A DNA stretch of 64,000 bases. It comes from CAZLMG01 sp964560765. Lineage in GTDB: Bacteria > Bdellovibrionota_B > Oligoflexia > Oligoflexales > CAZLMG01. The DNA is taken from assembly GCA_964560765.1 (NCBI GenBank), contig CAZLMG010000008.1, positions 62,001 through 126,000 on the forward strand, in the 5' to 3' direction. The translations under genes and the position numbers were made by a program. Numbering within the stretch: position 1 is the first letter of the stretch; each line of letters begins with the position of its first letter. Of the stretch, positions 33,884 to 43,453 are shown in pieces. The notes beneath the pieces were generated by a model that was given only the letters and a program-made list of their open reading frames with translations, was not told the origin of the DNA and did no database searches.

Positions 33884-34660
33884 TTAGCCTTTGAAATGGT
33901 CTTTGCGACTGCGAATTTCGGCGAAGACTAACTCCTCAGTCAGGCCCGACATGCCAAGGCGTTCTTGAACTTCTGGAATGTCTGCCCGCAAAAAAATATT
34001 CGCCTGCTTTTCCATGCCCAAGCGCATTGGTACCGATGCCAAGCCCCGTGCGCGCAGGGTTGCAACCTCCTGAGCGCGAACCTGTAATGCCGTGTTGTCA
34101 TGATCGAGCGTCATGGCGAAGCGGATATTGCTTTCTGTATATTCATGCGTGCAGAAGACAAGAGTTTCATCAGGAAGGGACCTCAGCCGCCTCAAACTCG
34201 TCCACATCTGCTGCGGCGTGCCCTCAAACAAGCGGCCACAGCCGATGCTAAAGAGTGTATCGCCACAAAACAACTTGGCAGCATCCGCAAAGTAGTACGC
34301 AATGTGGCCACGAGTGTGCCCTGGCACGAAAAACACCTTGGCTTCGGAATCGCCGACTCGAATGGTGTCACCATCGCGCAATACGGTATCAATGCCTGGA
34401 ATACGATCACGGTCCTCAATTCCACCAAAAATCTTGCAGCCAGTCGCAGCCTTCAAGGCAATATTGCCGCCAATGTGATCGTCGTGATGATGCGTGTTCA
34501 GGATGTAGTCGAGTTTCCAATGTCGTTCCTGCAGTAAAGCCAAGACCGGTGCCGCTTCGGCAGGATCTACACAGGCCGTGTGCCCGGAGGTTTCATCATG
34601 CAGCAAATAGATGTAGTTATCTTGCAGTACTGGGATTTGCAAAACTTCGAGTTTGCTCAT
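33884..34660 (-). CDS. gloB: Hydroxyacylglutathione hydrolase (glyoxalase II)
   Basis: 258 residues, the normal size. Metallo-beta-lactamase motif T-H-H-H-D-D-H-I-G-G, further ligands in V-P-G-H-T-R-G-H-I-A-Y and F-C-G-D-T-L-F-S-I-G-C-G-R-L-F-E-G, and C-T-H-E-Y-T-E-S-N. The C-terminal ~80 residues contain the HAGH_C region, R-L-x-x-E-K-x-x-N-x-F-L-R, that binds glutathione. It hydrolyses S-lactoylglutathione to lactate in methylglyoxal detoxification. It lies 14 nt after srkA on the same strand, so both are probably cotranscribed. Confidence 0.95.
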   Translation of the reverse strand: MSKLEVLQIPVLQDNYIYLLHDETSGHTACVDPAEAAPVLALLQERHWKLDYILNTHHHDDHIGGNIALKAATGCKIFGGIEDRDRIPGIDTVLRDGDTIRVGDSEAKVFFVPGHTRGHIAYYFADAAKLFCGDTLFSIGCGRLFEGTPQQMWTSLRRLRSLPDETLVFCTHEYTESNIRFAMTLDHDNTALQVRAQEVATLRARGLASVPMRLGMEKQANIFLRADIPEVQERLGMSGLTEELVFAEIRSRKDHFKG

Positions 34661-34674
34661 GGGCCTCTATACTC

Positions 34675-35715
34675 CTACCACTCATCTTCGGACTGCTGAA
34701 TGTCCCCCTGAGTGATGATGCGGTGTTGGTCTTCCAAATCTTGAACTTGTTCATGCCAGTAGCGTTCGGTGCCAAAATTAGGAAACGCACGGGGAAAGGC
34801 TGGATCTTGCCAGCGTTTGGCAATCCAGGCTGAAAAATGCATAAATCGCATCGCGCGCAGAGGCTCTAGCAGGCGCAAACTTTGGTGGTCAAAGGGGCGG
34901 AATTGGCCGTAAGCCTCGATGAGCAAACTGCGCTGCATCCTCGCCTCTGCATCGCGCCCTGGGACGACAAGCCACAAATCCTGGATGGCGGGTCCGCGCA
35001 CCATATCATCGAAATCAACCCAGAAAGGTCCGACGTCGTTCCAGAGCAGGTTCCCCAAGTGACAATCACCGTGTAGCCGAATGACTTCAGCATCATCAAA
35101 CCAAGGGGTCGTCAGCTCGCATATGTTGCGGACTACGTTTACATACCGGTCACGGATATCGCTGGGCAGGGAATTGCTGGCAAGCAAAAACTCCAAGCTA
35201 GCCAGCCCATAGGATTGGGGGTGTATGCGAATGCGGTGCTGCGCCTTCTTTGAGGAGCCAACATTGTGCATGCGACCCAACAGTCGACCAATCCGTGTCA
35301 CTTGCTCGTCGCTTAACTCTTGCGGTGATCGGCCCCCCACTTTTGGGAAAACCGAGAAGTAGATGCCGACATCTGGGACCTTCTCGATCGTCTTGCCAGT
35401 TGCGAATGGGAGCGGAGCGACGACAGGGATCTCATGGGCCACAAGATCAAGTAGGTAGTCGTGTTCTTCCTGGATCTGGGCTTCTGTCCAGCGTCCAGGG
35501 CGATAAAATTTTACGATTCGAAAGCGTTCGCTAGGGCTGCGCAGGGTGCTGGGATCATCCACCTCGATTTCAACTTCGTAGACTCGATTTTCCATGCTGT
35601 TGAGCGCCATCACGCGCCCGGTGCACTCAAGGCCTACCTCCTCGACGGCATCGAGAATGCGATCGGGTGTTAGATCGAAAAAGTACTTTGTCTCTGCTGT
35701 TCCCCAAGTTTCCAT
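34675..35715 (-). CDS. srkA: Stress response kinase A (SrkA/YihE)
   Basis: 346 residues with the APH/choline-kinase fold of SrkA. Motifs: F-F-D-L-T-P-D-R-I-L-D-A-V-E near the N-terminus, N-S-M-E-N-R-V-Y-E-V (nucleotide loop), R-I-V-K-F-Y-R-P-G-R-W (catalytic Lys), L-H-G-D-C-H-L-G-N-L-L-W (Brenner motif) and W-V-D-F-D-D-M-V-R-G-P-A-I-Q-D-L-W (metal-binding D-F-D-D). SrkA is a Ser/Thr kinase that protects cells from stress-induced death. It sits between fadE (upstream, 74 nt) and gloB. Confidence 0.94.
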   Translation of the reverse strand: METWGTAETKYFFDLTPDRILDAVEEVGLECTGRVMALNSMENRVYEVEIEVDDPSTLRSPSERFRIVKFYRPGRWTEAQIQEEHDYLLDLVAHEIPVVAPLPFATGKTIEKVPDVGIYFSVFPKVGGRSPQELSDEQVTRIGRLLGRMHNVGSSKKAQHRIRIHPQSYGLASLEFLLASNSLPSDIRDRYVNVVRNICELTTPWFDDAEVIRLHGDCHLGNLLWNDVGPFWVDFDDMVRGPAIQDLWLVVPGRDAEARMQRSLLIEAYGQFRPFDHQSLRLLEPLRAMRFMHFSAWIAKRWQDPAFPRAFPNFGTERYWHEQVQDLEDQHRIITQGDIQQSEDEW

Positions 35716-35789
35716 AGGCGGGTGTATAGCATCAGTAAGTGGGCCTTTGCTACCGAAGAAGCAAAAGGCCCTGGAATTGGTGGGCGAAG

Positions 35790-38255
35790 TTAAACAGCGG
35801 CTTCTGGTCGCCGACTTTCCATGTGGCCAGTTTGAAACTCCGTCAAGGAAAACGAATCGACCTGGATGGCATCCTCTCGCATCGCTGCGGCGCGGCGGAT
35901 GATTTCAGCTTCGTCCGATTTAAGGATTCCCTGCTCCACAGCTTTTTCCACGAGTTGCTTCGAGGGAACCTTCTTTGGTAGCTGGCCGGCGCGGACCGCA
36001 GCGCGAATTCTCTTAAAGAGTACGTCTGCTTCGTGCAGCAGGCGATAAGTCTCTTCATAGCGAGCAAGTGGCTCGTGGCTGGCCGTTGGCACGAAGATGC
36101 CTTCGCTCAACATCTCGCGAATTCCTGTAGGTTTCATCATCTTGACGACGAGGCGATGGCCAAGGCGGTCGCTGGGAGTAGACCCCAAGCGGTTGAATCG
36201 CGACCAAATCGCCACTGGCCAGCGAAAGATCGTACCAATCACGGGAATATTGAAGTTATCGAAGAGTCCTTCAAACGCCTTTTGGATCTCGTTGAAGGCG
36301 TATGCCATCGTCCAGTCAACGAATGCCCGATGGGCTTCCTGCCGGCCTTCAGCTTCAAACCGGCGTAACGTTGCCGTCGCCAAATACATCCAAGAAAGAA
36401 TATCGGCAAAGCGGCCAGTGATCTGCTCCTTCACCTTGAGTTTGCCGCCAAGAGTTCCCATGGCAATATCGGCGAAAAAGGCGAACGAAGCAGACGTCCA
36501 AGAGAGCTTGCGGTAGTAGCGGCGAAGTGAGCCGCCAGGAACATAGGCCAAATGACCGCGCGTTAAACTGAGCAACAATGCCCGACAGCCATTGCGCACA
36601 ACATGTCCGACGTGCCCCCAGAAGGCTGCGTCAAATCCGCGCACATCTCCAGCTGTCAGGGTCTGTAGCTCTTTGTAGGCGTAGGGATGGCAGCGAATCG
36701 CGCCTTGCCCAAAAATAATCATGCAGCGCGTAAGGATGTTGGCGCCTTCGACGGTGATCCCGATTGGCGCGCCAATGTAGGTGTTTGCGAGCAGGTTGCG
36801 CGGGCCGCGCGAAATTCCGGCACCACCGAGAATATCCATTCCGTGAATGACTAGCTTGCGCGAAAGCTCGGTGGAATTATATTTAGCGATGGCCGAGATA
36901 ACTGCTGGCTTCATACCTTGGTCAACCGCACCAGCGGTAAACCGGCGCATACCCTCCAGCATGTAGGTGATGCCGCCAATTTGCGCCAATAAATCTTCGA
37001 TACCTTCAAATTTGCCGATGGATAGTCCGAATTGTTCTCGAATGACGCCATAAGCACTAGTAACACGCGCAACTAGCTTGGCGCTGCCGGTTGATTGTGC
37101 TGGCAAAGAGATGGCTCGACCAGCGGCCAAGCACTCCATCAGCATGCGCCAGCCTTGACCAGCCCATTCCGGGCCACCAATAATCTGCTCGATCGGTACC
37201 ACAACATCTTTACCGGATGTCGGGCAGTTAAAGAAAGGAACGCCCATCGGATTGTGGCGCTTGCCGAGCACGACGCCGGGTGTGGACGCCGGTACCAGCA
37301 TGCAAGTGATACCAAGGTTCTTGCTCTTGCCTAGCAAGTTATTGGGATCGCGCAGCTTGATCGCCAGTCCGATCAGAGTAGATACAGCCGCCAAGGTGAT
37401 ATAGCGCTTATCCCAGTTTATCCGAACGTAAAGCTTACCGTCGTCGCCCCGAAAGACTTCGCCGTCAGATTGCATGGCGCCCGCGTCGCTACCCGCACCT
37501 GCTTCGGTTAAGGCAAAGCAAGGGATCTCTTCTCCGCGCGCGAGTCGAGGCAAGTAGTACTTCTTCTGTTCGTCCGTGCCGTAGTGCAGAATCAGCTCGC
37601 CCGGGCCTAGGGAGTTAGGCACCATGACCGAGACGGCCAAAGGAATGCTGCGGGTGGTGAGTCGTTGTACGACTTCGCTGTGACAAAGTGCCGAAAAGCC
37701 GTGCCCACCGAATTCCTTTGGAATGATCATCCCCAAGAAACGCTGACGTTTGATGTAGGCCCAGGTCTCTGGCGAGAGATCGTGTCGGCAGTAGACATCC
37801 CAATCGTCGGTCATGCGGCAGAGCTCATCGACCGGACCTTCGATAAATGCGCGCTCTTCATCCGTCAACGACGGATAGAGTTCTTTTTGAATGCGAAAGA
37901 AGTCTGGACGCCCTGAAAACAGTTCGCCATCCACCCAGATCGACCCGGCTTCTAAGGCAATGCGTTCGGTCTCGGAGATTTTCGGCATGATTTTCAGCAT
38001 GTCGAGGAGTTTCATGAGTGGTGCTGAAAACGCATAAGCCCGTGCGACAGGAATGTTAGCGATCGCCAGCGGTACGAGCGCTACGGCCCATACCCATTCC
38101 GCCGGTGCGGTGCCCCAGAGAATGGCGATGACGGCCGCAGTCCATGCCAGGATGGGTGCGCCCAGAAAGCCCAGCACAAGCAGCAATGCCGCACATGCGG
38201 GAAAACAAATCCACGGGGAAACTTCGGTCAGAAATCCAAGTCCTGCGGCGCTCAT
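35790..38255 (-). CDS. fadE: Acyl-CoA dehydrogenase FadE
   Basis: 821 residues from ATG 38255 (GGAGG 11 nt upstream; a TTG 30 nt further up is open). E. coli FadE has 814. Two or three N-terminal hydrophobic segments (L-L-V-L-G-F-L-G-A-P-I-L-A-W-T) precede the dehydrogenase domain: F-G-G-H-G-F-S-A-L-C-H-S-E-V, A-L-T-E-A-G-A-G-S-D-A-G-A-M (FAD/substrate loop), N-W-D-K-R-Y-I-T-L-A, G-G-P-E-W-A-G-Q-G-W-R-M-L, L-P-A-Q-S, and G-G-A-G-I-S-R-G-P-R-N-L. It does the first step of fatty-acid beta-oxidation at the membrane. srkA and gloB follow. Confidence 0.95.
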   Translation of the reverse strand: MSAAGLGFLTEVSPWICFPACAALLLVLGFLGAPILAWTAAVIAILWGTAPAEWVWAVALVPLAIANIPVARAYAFSAPLMKLLDMLKIMPKISETERIALEAGSIWVDGELFSGRPDFFRIQKELYPSLTDEERAFIEGPVDELCRMTDDWDVYCRHDLSPETWAYIKRQRFLGMIIPKEFGGHGFSALCHSEVVQRLTTRSIPLAVSVMVPNSLGPGELILHYGTDEQKKYYLPRLARGEEIPCFALTEAGAGSDAGAMQSDGEVFRGDDGKLYVRINWDKRYITLAAVSTLIGLAIKLRDPNNLLGKSKNLGITCMLVPASTPGVVLGKRHNPMGVPFFNCPTSGKDVVVPIEQIIGGPEWAGQGWRMLMECLAAGRAISLPAQSTGSAKLVARVTSAYGVIREQFGLSIGKFEGIEDLLAQIGGITYMLEGMRRFTAGAVDQGMKPAVISAIAKYNSTELSRKLVIHGMDILGGAGISRGPRNLLANTYIGAPIGITVEGANILTRCMIIFGQGAIRCHPYAYKELQTLTAGDVRGFDAAFWGHVGHVVRNGCRALLLSLTRGHLAYVPGGSLRRYYRKLSWTSASFAFFADIAMGTLGGKLKVKEQITGRFADILSWMYLATATLRRFEAEGRQEAHRAFVDWTMAYAFNEIQKAFEGLFDNFNIPVIGTIFRWPVAIWSRFNRLGSTPSDRLGHRLVVKMMKPTGIREMLSEGIFVPTASHEPLARYEETYRLLHEADVLFKRIRAAVRAGQLPKKVPSKQLVEKAVEQGILKSDEAEIIRRAAAMREDAIQVDSFSLTEFQTGHMESRRPEAAV

Positions 38256-38504
38256 GTTAAAGCAAACCTCCGGCAAACGATTCAATGGAATGGGATCAGG
38301 GCACTACCAAGTGAAGATCAGTAAATTATATCACGGAACTCCCCCAACTCTGTTGGGTGGCGGTCGGCGCTAGATGGATAGCTGAGAAACCTTATAAAAC
38401 TCTTTGATATCAGCACGATAAGTTGCCCATGGCAGCATGGCGGGTGCGTGTACTATATTAGTGCGTATTTTTAGGCAGATATCCCATACAGGAATCAAGT
38501 CCCC

Positions 38505-40754
38505 ATGAGCCAGAATCGGGCTGAGATCATCGAGCAGAATTTTCTTCGTTGGGTTCAAGATGGGAACCTTCCCGAGTCATTTACTGATGTCACGCTGCAT
38601 GACGCGGATCTTTCGCCATCGAAGTTTGTCGATATCTTTGAATCCCAATTGATATCCCGGCGCATGGATTTACTGGCGCGACAACTCCGAACGCGTCATG
38701 CCAGCTTCTATACGATCGGTAGTTCTGGTCACGAAGGTAACGCCGCATATGCCGAGGCTTTTCGTTTGGACGACATGGCGTTCTTGCATTACCGCAGTGG
38801 TGGATTTTTCATTCAGCGCTCGAAACAGTTGCCAGGTTCGACGCCGCTTTACGATATGCTGCTCTCGTTCATGGCATCCGCCGACGAGCCCATCAGCCGG
38901 GGTCGGCATAAAGTGTTTGGTAGTGTACCGCTGTTGGTACCACCGCAGACAAGTACCATTGCCTCCCATTTGCCGAAAGCCATGGGCGCTGCCTTGTCCA
39001 TCGGGCGAGCCAAGGACTTGAACATTTCGGGACCCATGAGTCACGATAGCGTTGTGCTCTGCAGTTTTGGCGATGCATCAGCCAACCATGCCACGGCATT
39101 GGCGGCATTCAACACGGCGGCTTGGTGCTCCTATCAGCAACTTCCCATGCCGCTCGTCTTTATCTGCGAAGACAATGGCATTGGCATCTCGGTGAATACC
39201 CCTGGCGGATGGATTGAGCGCTCCTTTGGCAATCGCCCTGGATTTCGCTATTTCTATTGCGATGGTGCGAGTATTCCAGATGTCTATCTGACCAGTCGAG
39301 AAGCCGCTGACTATGCGCGACGCACCCGTAGGCCGGTATTTTTGCACATCAAAACCGTTCGTCTGATGGGACATGCTGGTTCGGACGTGGAGATGACATA
39401 CCGCCCCATGGCCGAAATCGAAGCCACCGAGCGTCAAGATCCGATTTTGCACTCCGCGCGAATTGCTCTGCAAGAAGGGCTACTGTCGGTTGACGAGATT
39501 ATGGCTATTCATCGACAGATCCGCGAGCGCTGTGAGCGCATTGCCGAAGAAGTCATTCCCCGACCAAAGCTCGTCACTCGCGAAGCGATCGCCGCATCCG
39601 TTTTGCCGCGCCCGCGAGATGTTGCCGTTCGACCGACACCCTCGCCTGAGGCCCGTGAGCGCCTCTTTGGCCACAAGATGAAGATGATGCAAGGGCGGCA
39701 TCATATGGCGCGATTGATCAATTGGGCGCTGGCAGACTTAATGCTGCAGTACCCAGAAATCGTTATGTTCGGCGAGGATGTGGCTAAGAAGGGCGGTGTC
39801 TATAACGTTACATCGGGCTTGTTTGAAATGTATGGACAGAAGCGCGTCTTCAATTCGCCGCTCGATGAGACATCGATTCTCGGTGCGGCAATCGGAATGG
39901 CGCATAACGGATTTCTACCGATTCCCGAAATTCAATTTCTGGCTTATGTACACAATGCGGAAGATCAGTTGCGCGGCGAAGCCTCAACGCTTTCGTTCTT
40001 TTCTGATGGCCAGTACTCCAATCCAATGGTTGTGCGCGTAGCGGGTCTGGCTTATCAAAAAGGCTTTGGCGGCCACTTCCATAACGACAACTCCGTGGCT
40101 GTTTTTCGCGATCTGCCGGGGGTCATCTTGGCATGCCCGGCCAATGGCGCCGATGCCGTGCGCATGCTCCGAACTTGCGTTCGCGAAGCGTACGAGCGAG
40201 GCCGCGTCGTCGTTTTCCTCGAACCAATAGCTTTGTATATGACAAAGGACCTGCTTACAGATGGCGACACGGAGTGGAGTTTTGAGTACCCGGCTGCAGG
40301 TGAAGAGATCCCACTGGGTGAAATTGGCATTCATGGCGACAGTGAGCAGCTTGCCATCATCACTTACGGCAACGGTGCTTACCTCAGCATGCAGGCGCGT
40401 CGAATTCTTGAGCAAGAGCATGGCATCCAAGTAAAGGTGGTTGATCTGCGTTGGTTGGCGCCTCTCAATGTCCCGGCTATGCTGGATGCCGTACGCGACT
40501 GCGCCAACGTTATTGTTGTCGATGAATGTCGCCGTACGGGTTCGCAAAGTGAAGCGATTTGCACGGCCCTGCTAGAAGGGCTACCGCAATTGCCCAGAAT
40601 TAAGCGCATCGCCGCCGAAGATTGCTTTATTCCACTGGGAGTTGGCGCCACCGTGCCGCTTCCAAGCCGCGATGAAATTGTGGCGGAAGCGATACGCTTG
40701 GTCAGCCGTAAGACAGACGGGAAAGCAGTGCCGTTGGGAGTGAGGCATTCATGA
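38505..40754 (+). CDS. 2-oxoacid dehydrogenase E1, fused alpha and beta subunits
   Basis: 749 residues. The N-terminal ~350 residues are E1 alpha: F-Y-T-I-G-S-S-G-H-E-G-N-A-A, F-L-H-Y-R-S-G-G-F, then the thiamine-diphosphate segment G-D-A-S-A-N-H-A-T with the partner Asn in C-E-D-N-G-I-G-I-S. From ~395 the E1 beta part follows: F-G-E-D-V-A-K-K-G-G-V-Y-N-V-T, R-V-F-N-S-P-L-D-E-T-S-I-L-G-A-A-I-G, I-P-E-I-Q-F, A-C-P-A-N-G-A-D-A, and V-V-D-L-R-W-L-A-P-L-N. Best fit is a branched-chain or pyruvate-type E1; no E2 or E3 gene is in the window. The stop overlaps the next start (ATGA). Confidence 0.9.
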   Translation: MSQNRAEIIEQNFLRWVQDGNLPESFTDVTLHDADLSPSKFVDIFESQLISRRMDLLARQLRTRHASFYTIGSSGHEGNAAYAEAFRLDDMAFLHYRSGGFFIQRSKQLPGSTPLYDMLLSFMASADEPISRGRHKVFGSVPLLVPPQTSTIASHLPKAMGAALSIGRAKDLNISGPMSHDSVVLCSFGDASANHATALAAFNTAAWCSYQQLPMPLVFICEDNGIGISVNTPGGWIERSFGNRPGFRYFYCDGASIPDVYLTSREAADYARRTRRPVFLHIKTVRLMGHAGSDVEMTYRPMAEIEATERQDPILHSARIALQEGLLSVDEIMAIHRQIRERCERIAEEVIPRPKLVTREAIAASVLPRPRDVAVRPTPSPEARERLFGHKMKMMQGRHHMARLINWALADLMLQYPEIVMFGEDVAKKGGVYNVTSGLFEMYGQKRVFNSPLDETSILGAAIGMAHNGFLPIPEIQFLAYVHNAEDQLRGEASTLSFFSDGQYSNPMVVRVAGLAYQKGFGGHFHNDNSVAVFRDLPGVILACPANGADAVRMLRTCVREAYERGRVVVFLEPIALYMTKDLLTDGDTEWSFEYPAAGEEIPLGEIGIHGDSEQLAIITYGNGAYLSMQARRILEQEHGIQVKVVDLRWLAPLNVPAMLDAVRDCANVIVVDECRRTGSQSEAICTALLEGLPQLPRIKRIAAEDCFIPLGVGATVPLPSRDEIVAEAIRLVSRKTDGKAVPLGVRHS

Positions 40755-41785
40755 AGGAAACTCTGCTAGTTGTATGCCCAGGACGGGGCTCCTACACGCG
40801 CGAAGAGCTTGGCTATTTACGTCAACATCGACCTAGCATTGACGGATTCATCAGTCGACTGGACAGTTGGCGCATGGAGCTGGGTCAACCTACCATCACC
40901 GAATTAGACGATGCCGAGAAGTTTTCTGCTGGCATTCACACCCCTGGCGAGAATGCCAGCATCTTGATCCATGCCTGTGCGATGGCGGACTTCATGGCGA
41001 TTGACCGTGATCGCTATGATGTGGTGGCCGTGACGGGCAATTCTATGGGTTGGTATTTGACTCTTGGTGCTGCGGGTGCTGTGGATGAGGCTGGTGCCTT
41101 TCTGGTGGTGAATACGATGGGCTCAATGATGCGTGAGCGCGTCATTGGCGGGCAGATTATTTATCCGGTCATGGATGCAGACTGGCGCCTGGATCCACGG
41201 CGTCAGGAATATGTACGACTGACTATGGAAGAGGTGCGTGCGGCTGGTGGGGTCGTCCACGACAGCATTTACTTGGGTGGTTACTTGGTTATTGGGGGTG
41301 ACGAATCGGGCTTGCGCCACATGCTGGCGCGACTCGAAAAAATAGATGATCGTTACCCTTTTAAACTGGTCAATCATGCCGCCTTTCATACGCCCATGCT
41401 GAAGGAAACCTCGCAAAAGGGATTTGCCGCTCTTCCTCCACAGCTATTTCATCGCAGCAATATCCCGATGGTGGATGGCCGCGGTCATATCTGGCAGCCC
41501 TGGTCGACGGATGCTGCCGCACTGCGCAGTTATACGCTTGGCCATCAGGTCACCGAGCCGTACGATTTTTCGGCCGCCATTCGTGTCGGTGTGCGTGAAT
41601 TTGCTCCTGATCGTGTGGTGCTACTTGGGCCCGGCGATAGTTTGGGTGGTGCGATTGGCCAAGTGCTCGTCAACATGCAGTGGCGCGGCATAAGTTCAAA
41701 GGCCGAGTTTGTTTCCAGGCAGAAGTCGGATCCCATTCTGTTAGCCATGGGTCGACCCGAGCAGCGCGCGCAGTTGATTCACTGA
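40751..41785 (+). CDS. FabD-like acyltransferase
   Basis: 344 residues. The active-site motif is V-T-G-N-S-M-G-W-Y, i.e. G-x-S-x-G with Ser at about 99, and the second catalytic residue is in N-H-A-A-F-H-T-P-M-L near 218, as in malonyl-CoA:ACP transacylases. The Q-Q of the usual N-terminal P-G-Q-G-S-Q is replaced (C-P-G-R-G-S-Y), and the substrate Arg position after the active site is not the standard L-C-x-R, so the acyl group may not be malonyl. It is translationally coupled to the fused E1 gene (ATGA), suggesting the two share a pathway, for instance handling of a branched or other acyl group; this is inference. Confidence 0.8.
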   Translation: MKETLLVVCPGRGSYTREELGYLRQHRPSIDGFISRLDSWRMELGQPTITELDDAEKFSAGIHTPGENASILIHACAMADFMAIDRDRYDVVAVTGNSMGWYLTLGAAGAVDEAGAFLVVNTMGSMMRERVIGGQIIYPVMDADWRLDPRRQEYVRLTMEEVRAAGGVVHDSIYLGGYLVIGGDESGLRHMLARLEKIDDRYPFKLVNHAAFHTPMLKETSQKGFAALPPQLFHRSNIPMVDGRGHIWQPWSTDAAALRSYTLGHQVTEPYDFSAAIRVGVREFAPDRVVLLGPGDSLGGAIGQVLVNMQWRGISSKAEFVSRQKSDPILLAMGRPEQRAQLIH

Positions 41786-41798
41786 CATTGGAATTTTT

Positions 41799-42752
41799 TT
41801 GGCAGTTAAGCTGCATGGAGTGAAGGATTTGAGAGCGACGCAAACCAATGACCACCTGGATCGCTATCTTGAGCGACTGGATGCGGCACTTACTGGTATC
41901 CCGGTGCAGACAAGGCTTGAAATACTGCTGCATCAACGCGATCAGATCGTCGACTTTTCCCGAAAACAGGGGAGTGGAAATCTCGATTCAGTGTTGCAAT
42001 CGTTTGGCGAGCCTGAGGCGCTAGCAGAGCGTCTGATCCTCGAACGGGGGCTGCTGCGAAAGCCACCCAAGCGGATGAATCCTGCAAAGTGGTTTGCTGT
42101 GACTGTTCTCGGCTTTGTTGCCATCATCTTGCTTTGCTTCACGATCCTCATTGTGAAGTTTACTCCACTTTTTGAAATTGATAGTGCCGCCGGCCGTATC
42201 CGAATTCTAGGTGGGGCTATTGACATTAAAGATGGTGAAGTGGCTCAGCGATTGCAGCATGAGTGGTCCAATCTTGACCAATTGACGACGCGCTCGGGCA
42301 GCATCAGTGTCGATCAGGCAACTCCCCAGACCATTCAGATCGATTTCGCCAACGGTCAGTTGGATGTGCGGCGCAGTAGCGATCAGCAGCTGACTTGGAC
42401 ATGCCGGATCATTGGTGACCTCATCGAGAATCCGTGGGTGAAAACAGACCAGAACTTGAAGTTAGACTTGCGCGACAAGCCACTGGTGCAGTGCGACTTT
42501 CTTGTGCCCGAGGGGGTGGCGCTAGCTATCCAGGGTGCCAATGGTGCGGTGGAAATGACGCGTCCACGTTTTCACGCGCAGGTTAATTTAGCAAACGGGT
42601 CAGTTATTTTCCGACCGGATACAGAGGCTGGTTATCAGTTTGCGGTAGATGTGCGCCAGGGGACAAAGTCAGAGTTCCCTGCGACATCCGCTTCCAGCGC
42701 CTGGAAAATTGATATCGCGGTGATGAATGGCGAAGTGCGCTATGAGCCTTGA
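41799..42752 (+). CDS. HAAS-domain single-pass membrane protein
   Basis: 317 residues; the start is uncertain (TTG 41799, or GTG 41820). The first ~90 residues form a small helical domain (L-D-R-Y-L-E-R-L-D-A-A-L, E-I-L-L-H-Q-R-D-Q-I, S-F-G-E-P-E-A-L-A-E-R-L) of the HAAS/DUF1700 type, usually found in regulators and membrane partners. One hydrophobic helix (W-F-A-V-T-V-L-G-F-V-A-I-I-L-L) follows at ~98-122, then a beta-rich domain with repeating Asn/Gly turns (I-D-F-A-N-G-Q-L-D-V, I-Q-G-A-N-G-A-V-E-M, V-N-L-A-N-G-S-V-I-F) that resembles DUF4097-like putative adhesin solenoids, probably periplasmic. It follows the acyltransferase by 13 nt. Confidence 0.7.
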   Translation: MAVKLHGVKDLRATQTNDHLDRYLERLDAALTGIPVQTRLEILLHQRDQIVDFSRKQGSGNLDSVLQSFGEPEALAERLILERGLLRKPPKRMNPAKWFAVTVLGFVAIILLCFTILIVKFTPLFEIDSAAGRIRILGGAIDIKDGEVAQRLQHEWSNLDQLTTRSGSISVDQATPQTIQIDFANGQLDVRRSSDQQLTWTCRIIGDLIENPWVKTDQNLKLDLRDKPLVQCDFLVPEGVALAIQGANGAVEMTRPRFHAQVNLANGSVIFRPDTEAGYQFAVDVRQGTKSEFPATSASSAWKIDIAVMNGEVRYEP

Positions 42753-42774
42753 GCCTTGAGAAGGAGGCATTCCA

Positions 42775-43443
42775 ATGAGCGTAAAGATTGCGGTTGTTTT
42801 GCATGGGTGCGGTGCGCAGGATGGCACCGAGATTCATGAAGCTGTGTGCACCATGCTCGGCTTCCAGCAGCTGGGAGCGAAATTGACTTTCTTTGCTCCA
42901 GCCGGTGCACAAAAGCGAGTCGTTAATCACTTGACGGGTGCGGTGACCGTCGAGTCGCGATCCATGATCGAAGAGTCGGCTCGCATCGCCCGTGGCCAGG
43001 TGACGCCGTGGACGGAGTGTCGAGCCAAAGATTTTGATGCGGTCGTCATTCCAGGGGGAACAGGCACAGCGTTCAACCTCTGTAATTTTGCGGAAGCGGG
43101 CGCGAAGATGCAGGTTGATCCGTATCTACAAGATCTGCTCCGTGATTTTAATCAACAGCGCAAGCCAATAGGGGCCATTTGCATTGCGCCGGTTATTTTA
43201 GCGCGGGTGTTTGGAGAGTTGGGTGTTTCCCTGACCATTGGCAATGATGCCAAAGTGGCGGCCAAGATGCAGGAAATGGGTGCGCGGCACATCGATTGTC
43301 CGGTGGACGATTGCGTCGTCGATACCAGGCATCGGTTAGTGACGACTCCAGCTTACATGCTGGCGGAGAATGCTGCAGAAGTCTTTAAGGGCGTAAGTCG
43401 CTTGTGCGTCGAGACGCTTAAACTTTGCGATAGCCATGAGTAA
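42775..43443 (+). CDS. elbB: Glyoxalase-like ElbB (isoprenoid biosynthesis-associated, DJ-1/PfpI fold)
   Basis: 222 residues; E. coli ElbB has 217 and the two align from end to end by eye: V-V-L-H-G-C-G-A-Q-D-G-T-E-I-H-E-A-V, N-H-L-T-G, V-I-P-G-G-T-G-T-A-F-N-L-C-N-F-A, G-A-I-C-I-A-P (nucleophile Cys at the elbow), L-T-I-G-N-D, C-P-V-D-D-C-V-V-D and V-T-T-P-A-Y-M-L-A. ElbB has glyoxalase III activity in vitro; its cellular role is unclear. AAGGAGG lies 7 nt before the ATG. An aldehyde dehydrogenase follows after 10 nt, which suggests joint aldehyde handling. Confidence 0.94.
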   Translation: MSVKIAVVLHGCGAQDGTEIHEAVCTMLGFQQLGAKLTFFAPAGAQKRVVNHLTGAVTVESRSMIEESARIARGQVTPWTECRAKDFDAVVIPGGTGTAFNLCNFAEAGAKMQVDPYLQDLLRDFNQQRKPIGAICIAPVILARVFGELGVSLTIGNDAKVAAKMQEMGARHIDCPVDDCVVDTRHRLVTTPAYMLAENAAEVFKGVSRLCVETLKLCDSHE

Positions 43444-43453
43444 GGGGAATTCT

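Noticed and set aside
38343..38357. CCCAAC/GTTGGG hairpin upstream of fadE and the E1 gene
   Set aside because: Six base pairs, 3-nt loop, no T-run, and located between divergent genes; no clear role.
39984..40547. 187-codon minus-strand frame opposite the fused E1 gene
   Set aside because: Antisense to conserved E1 beta coding sequence; composition and lack of motifs mark it as a shadow.
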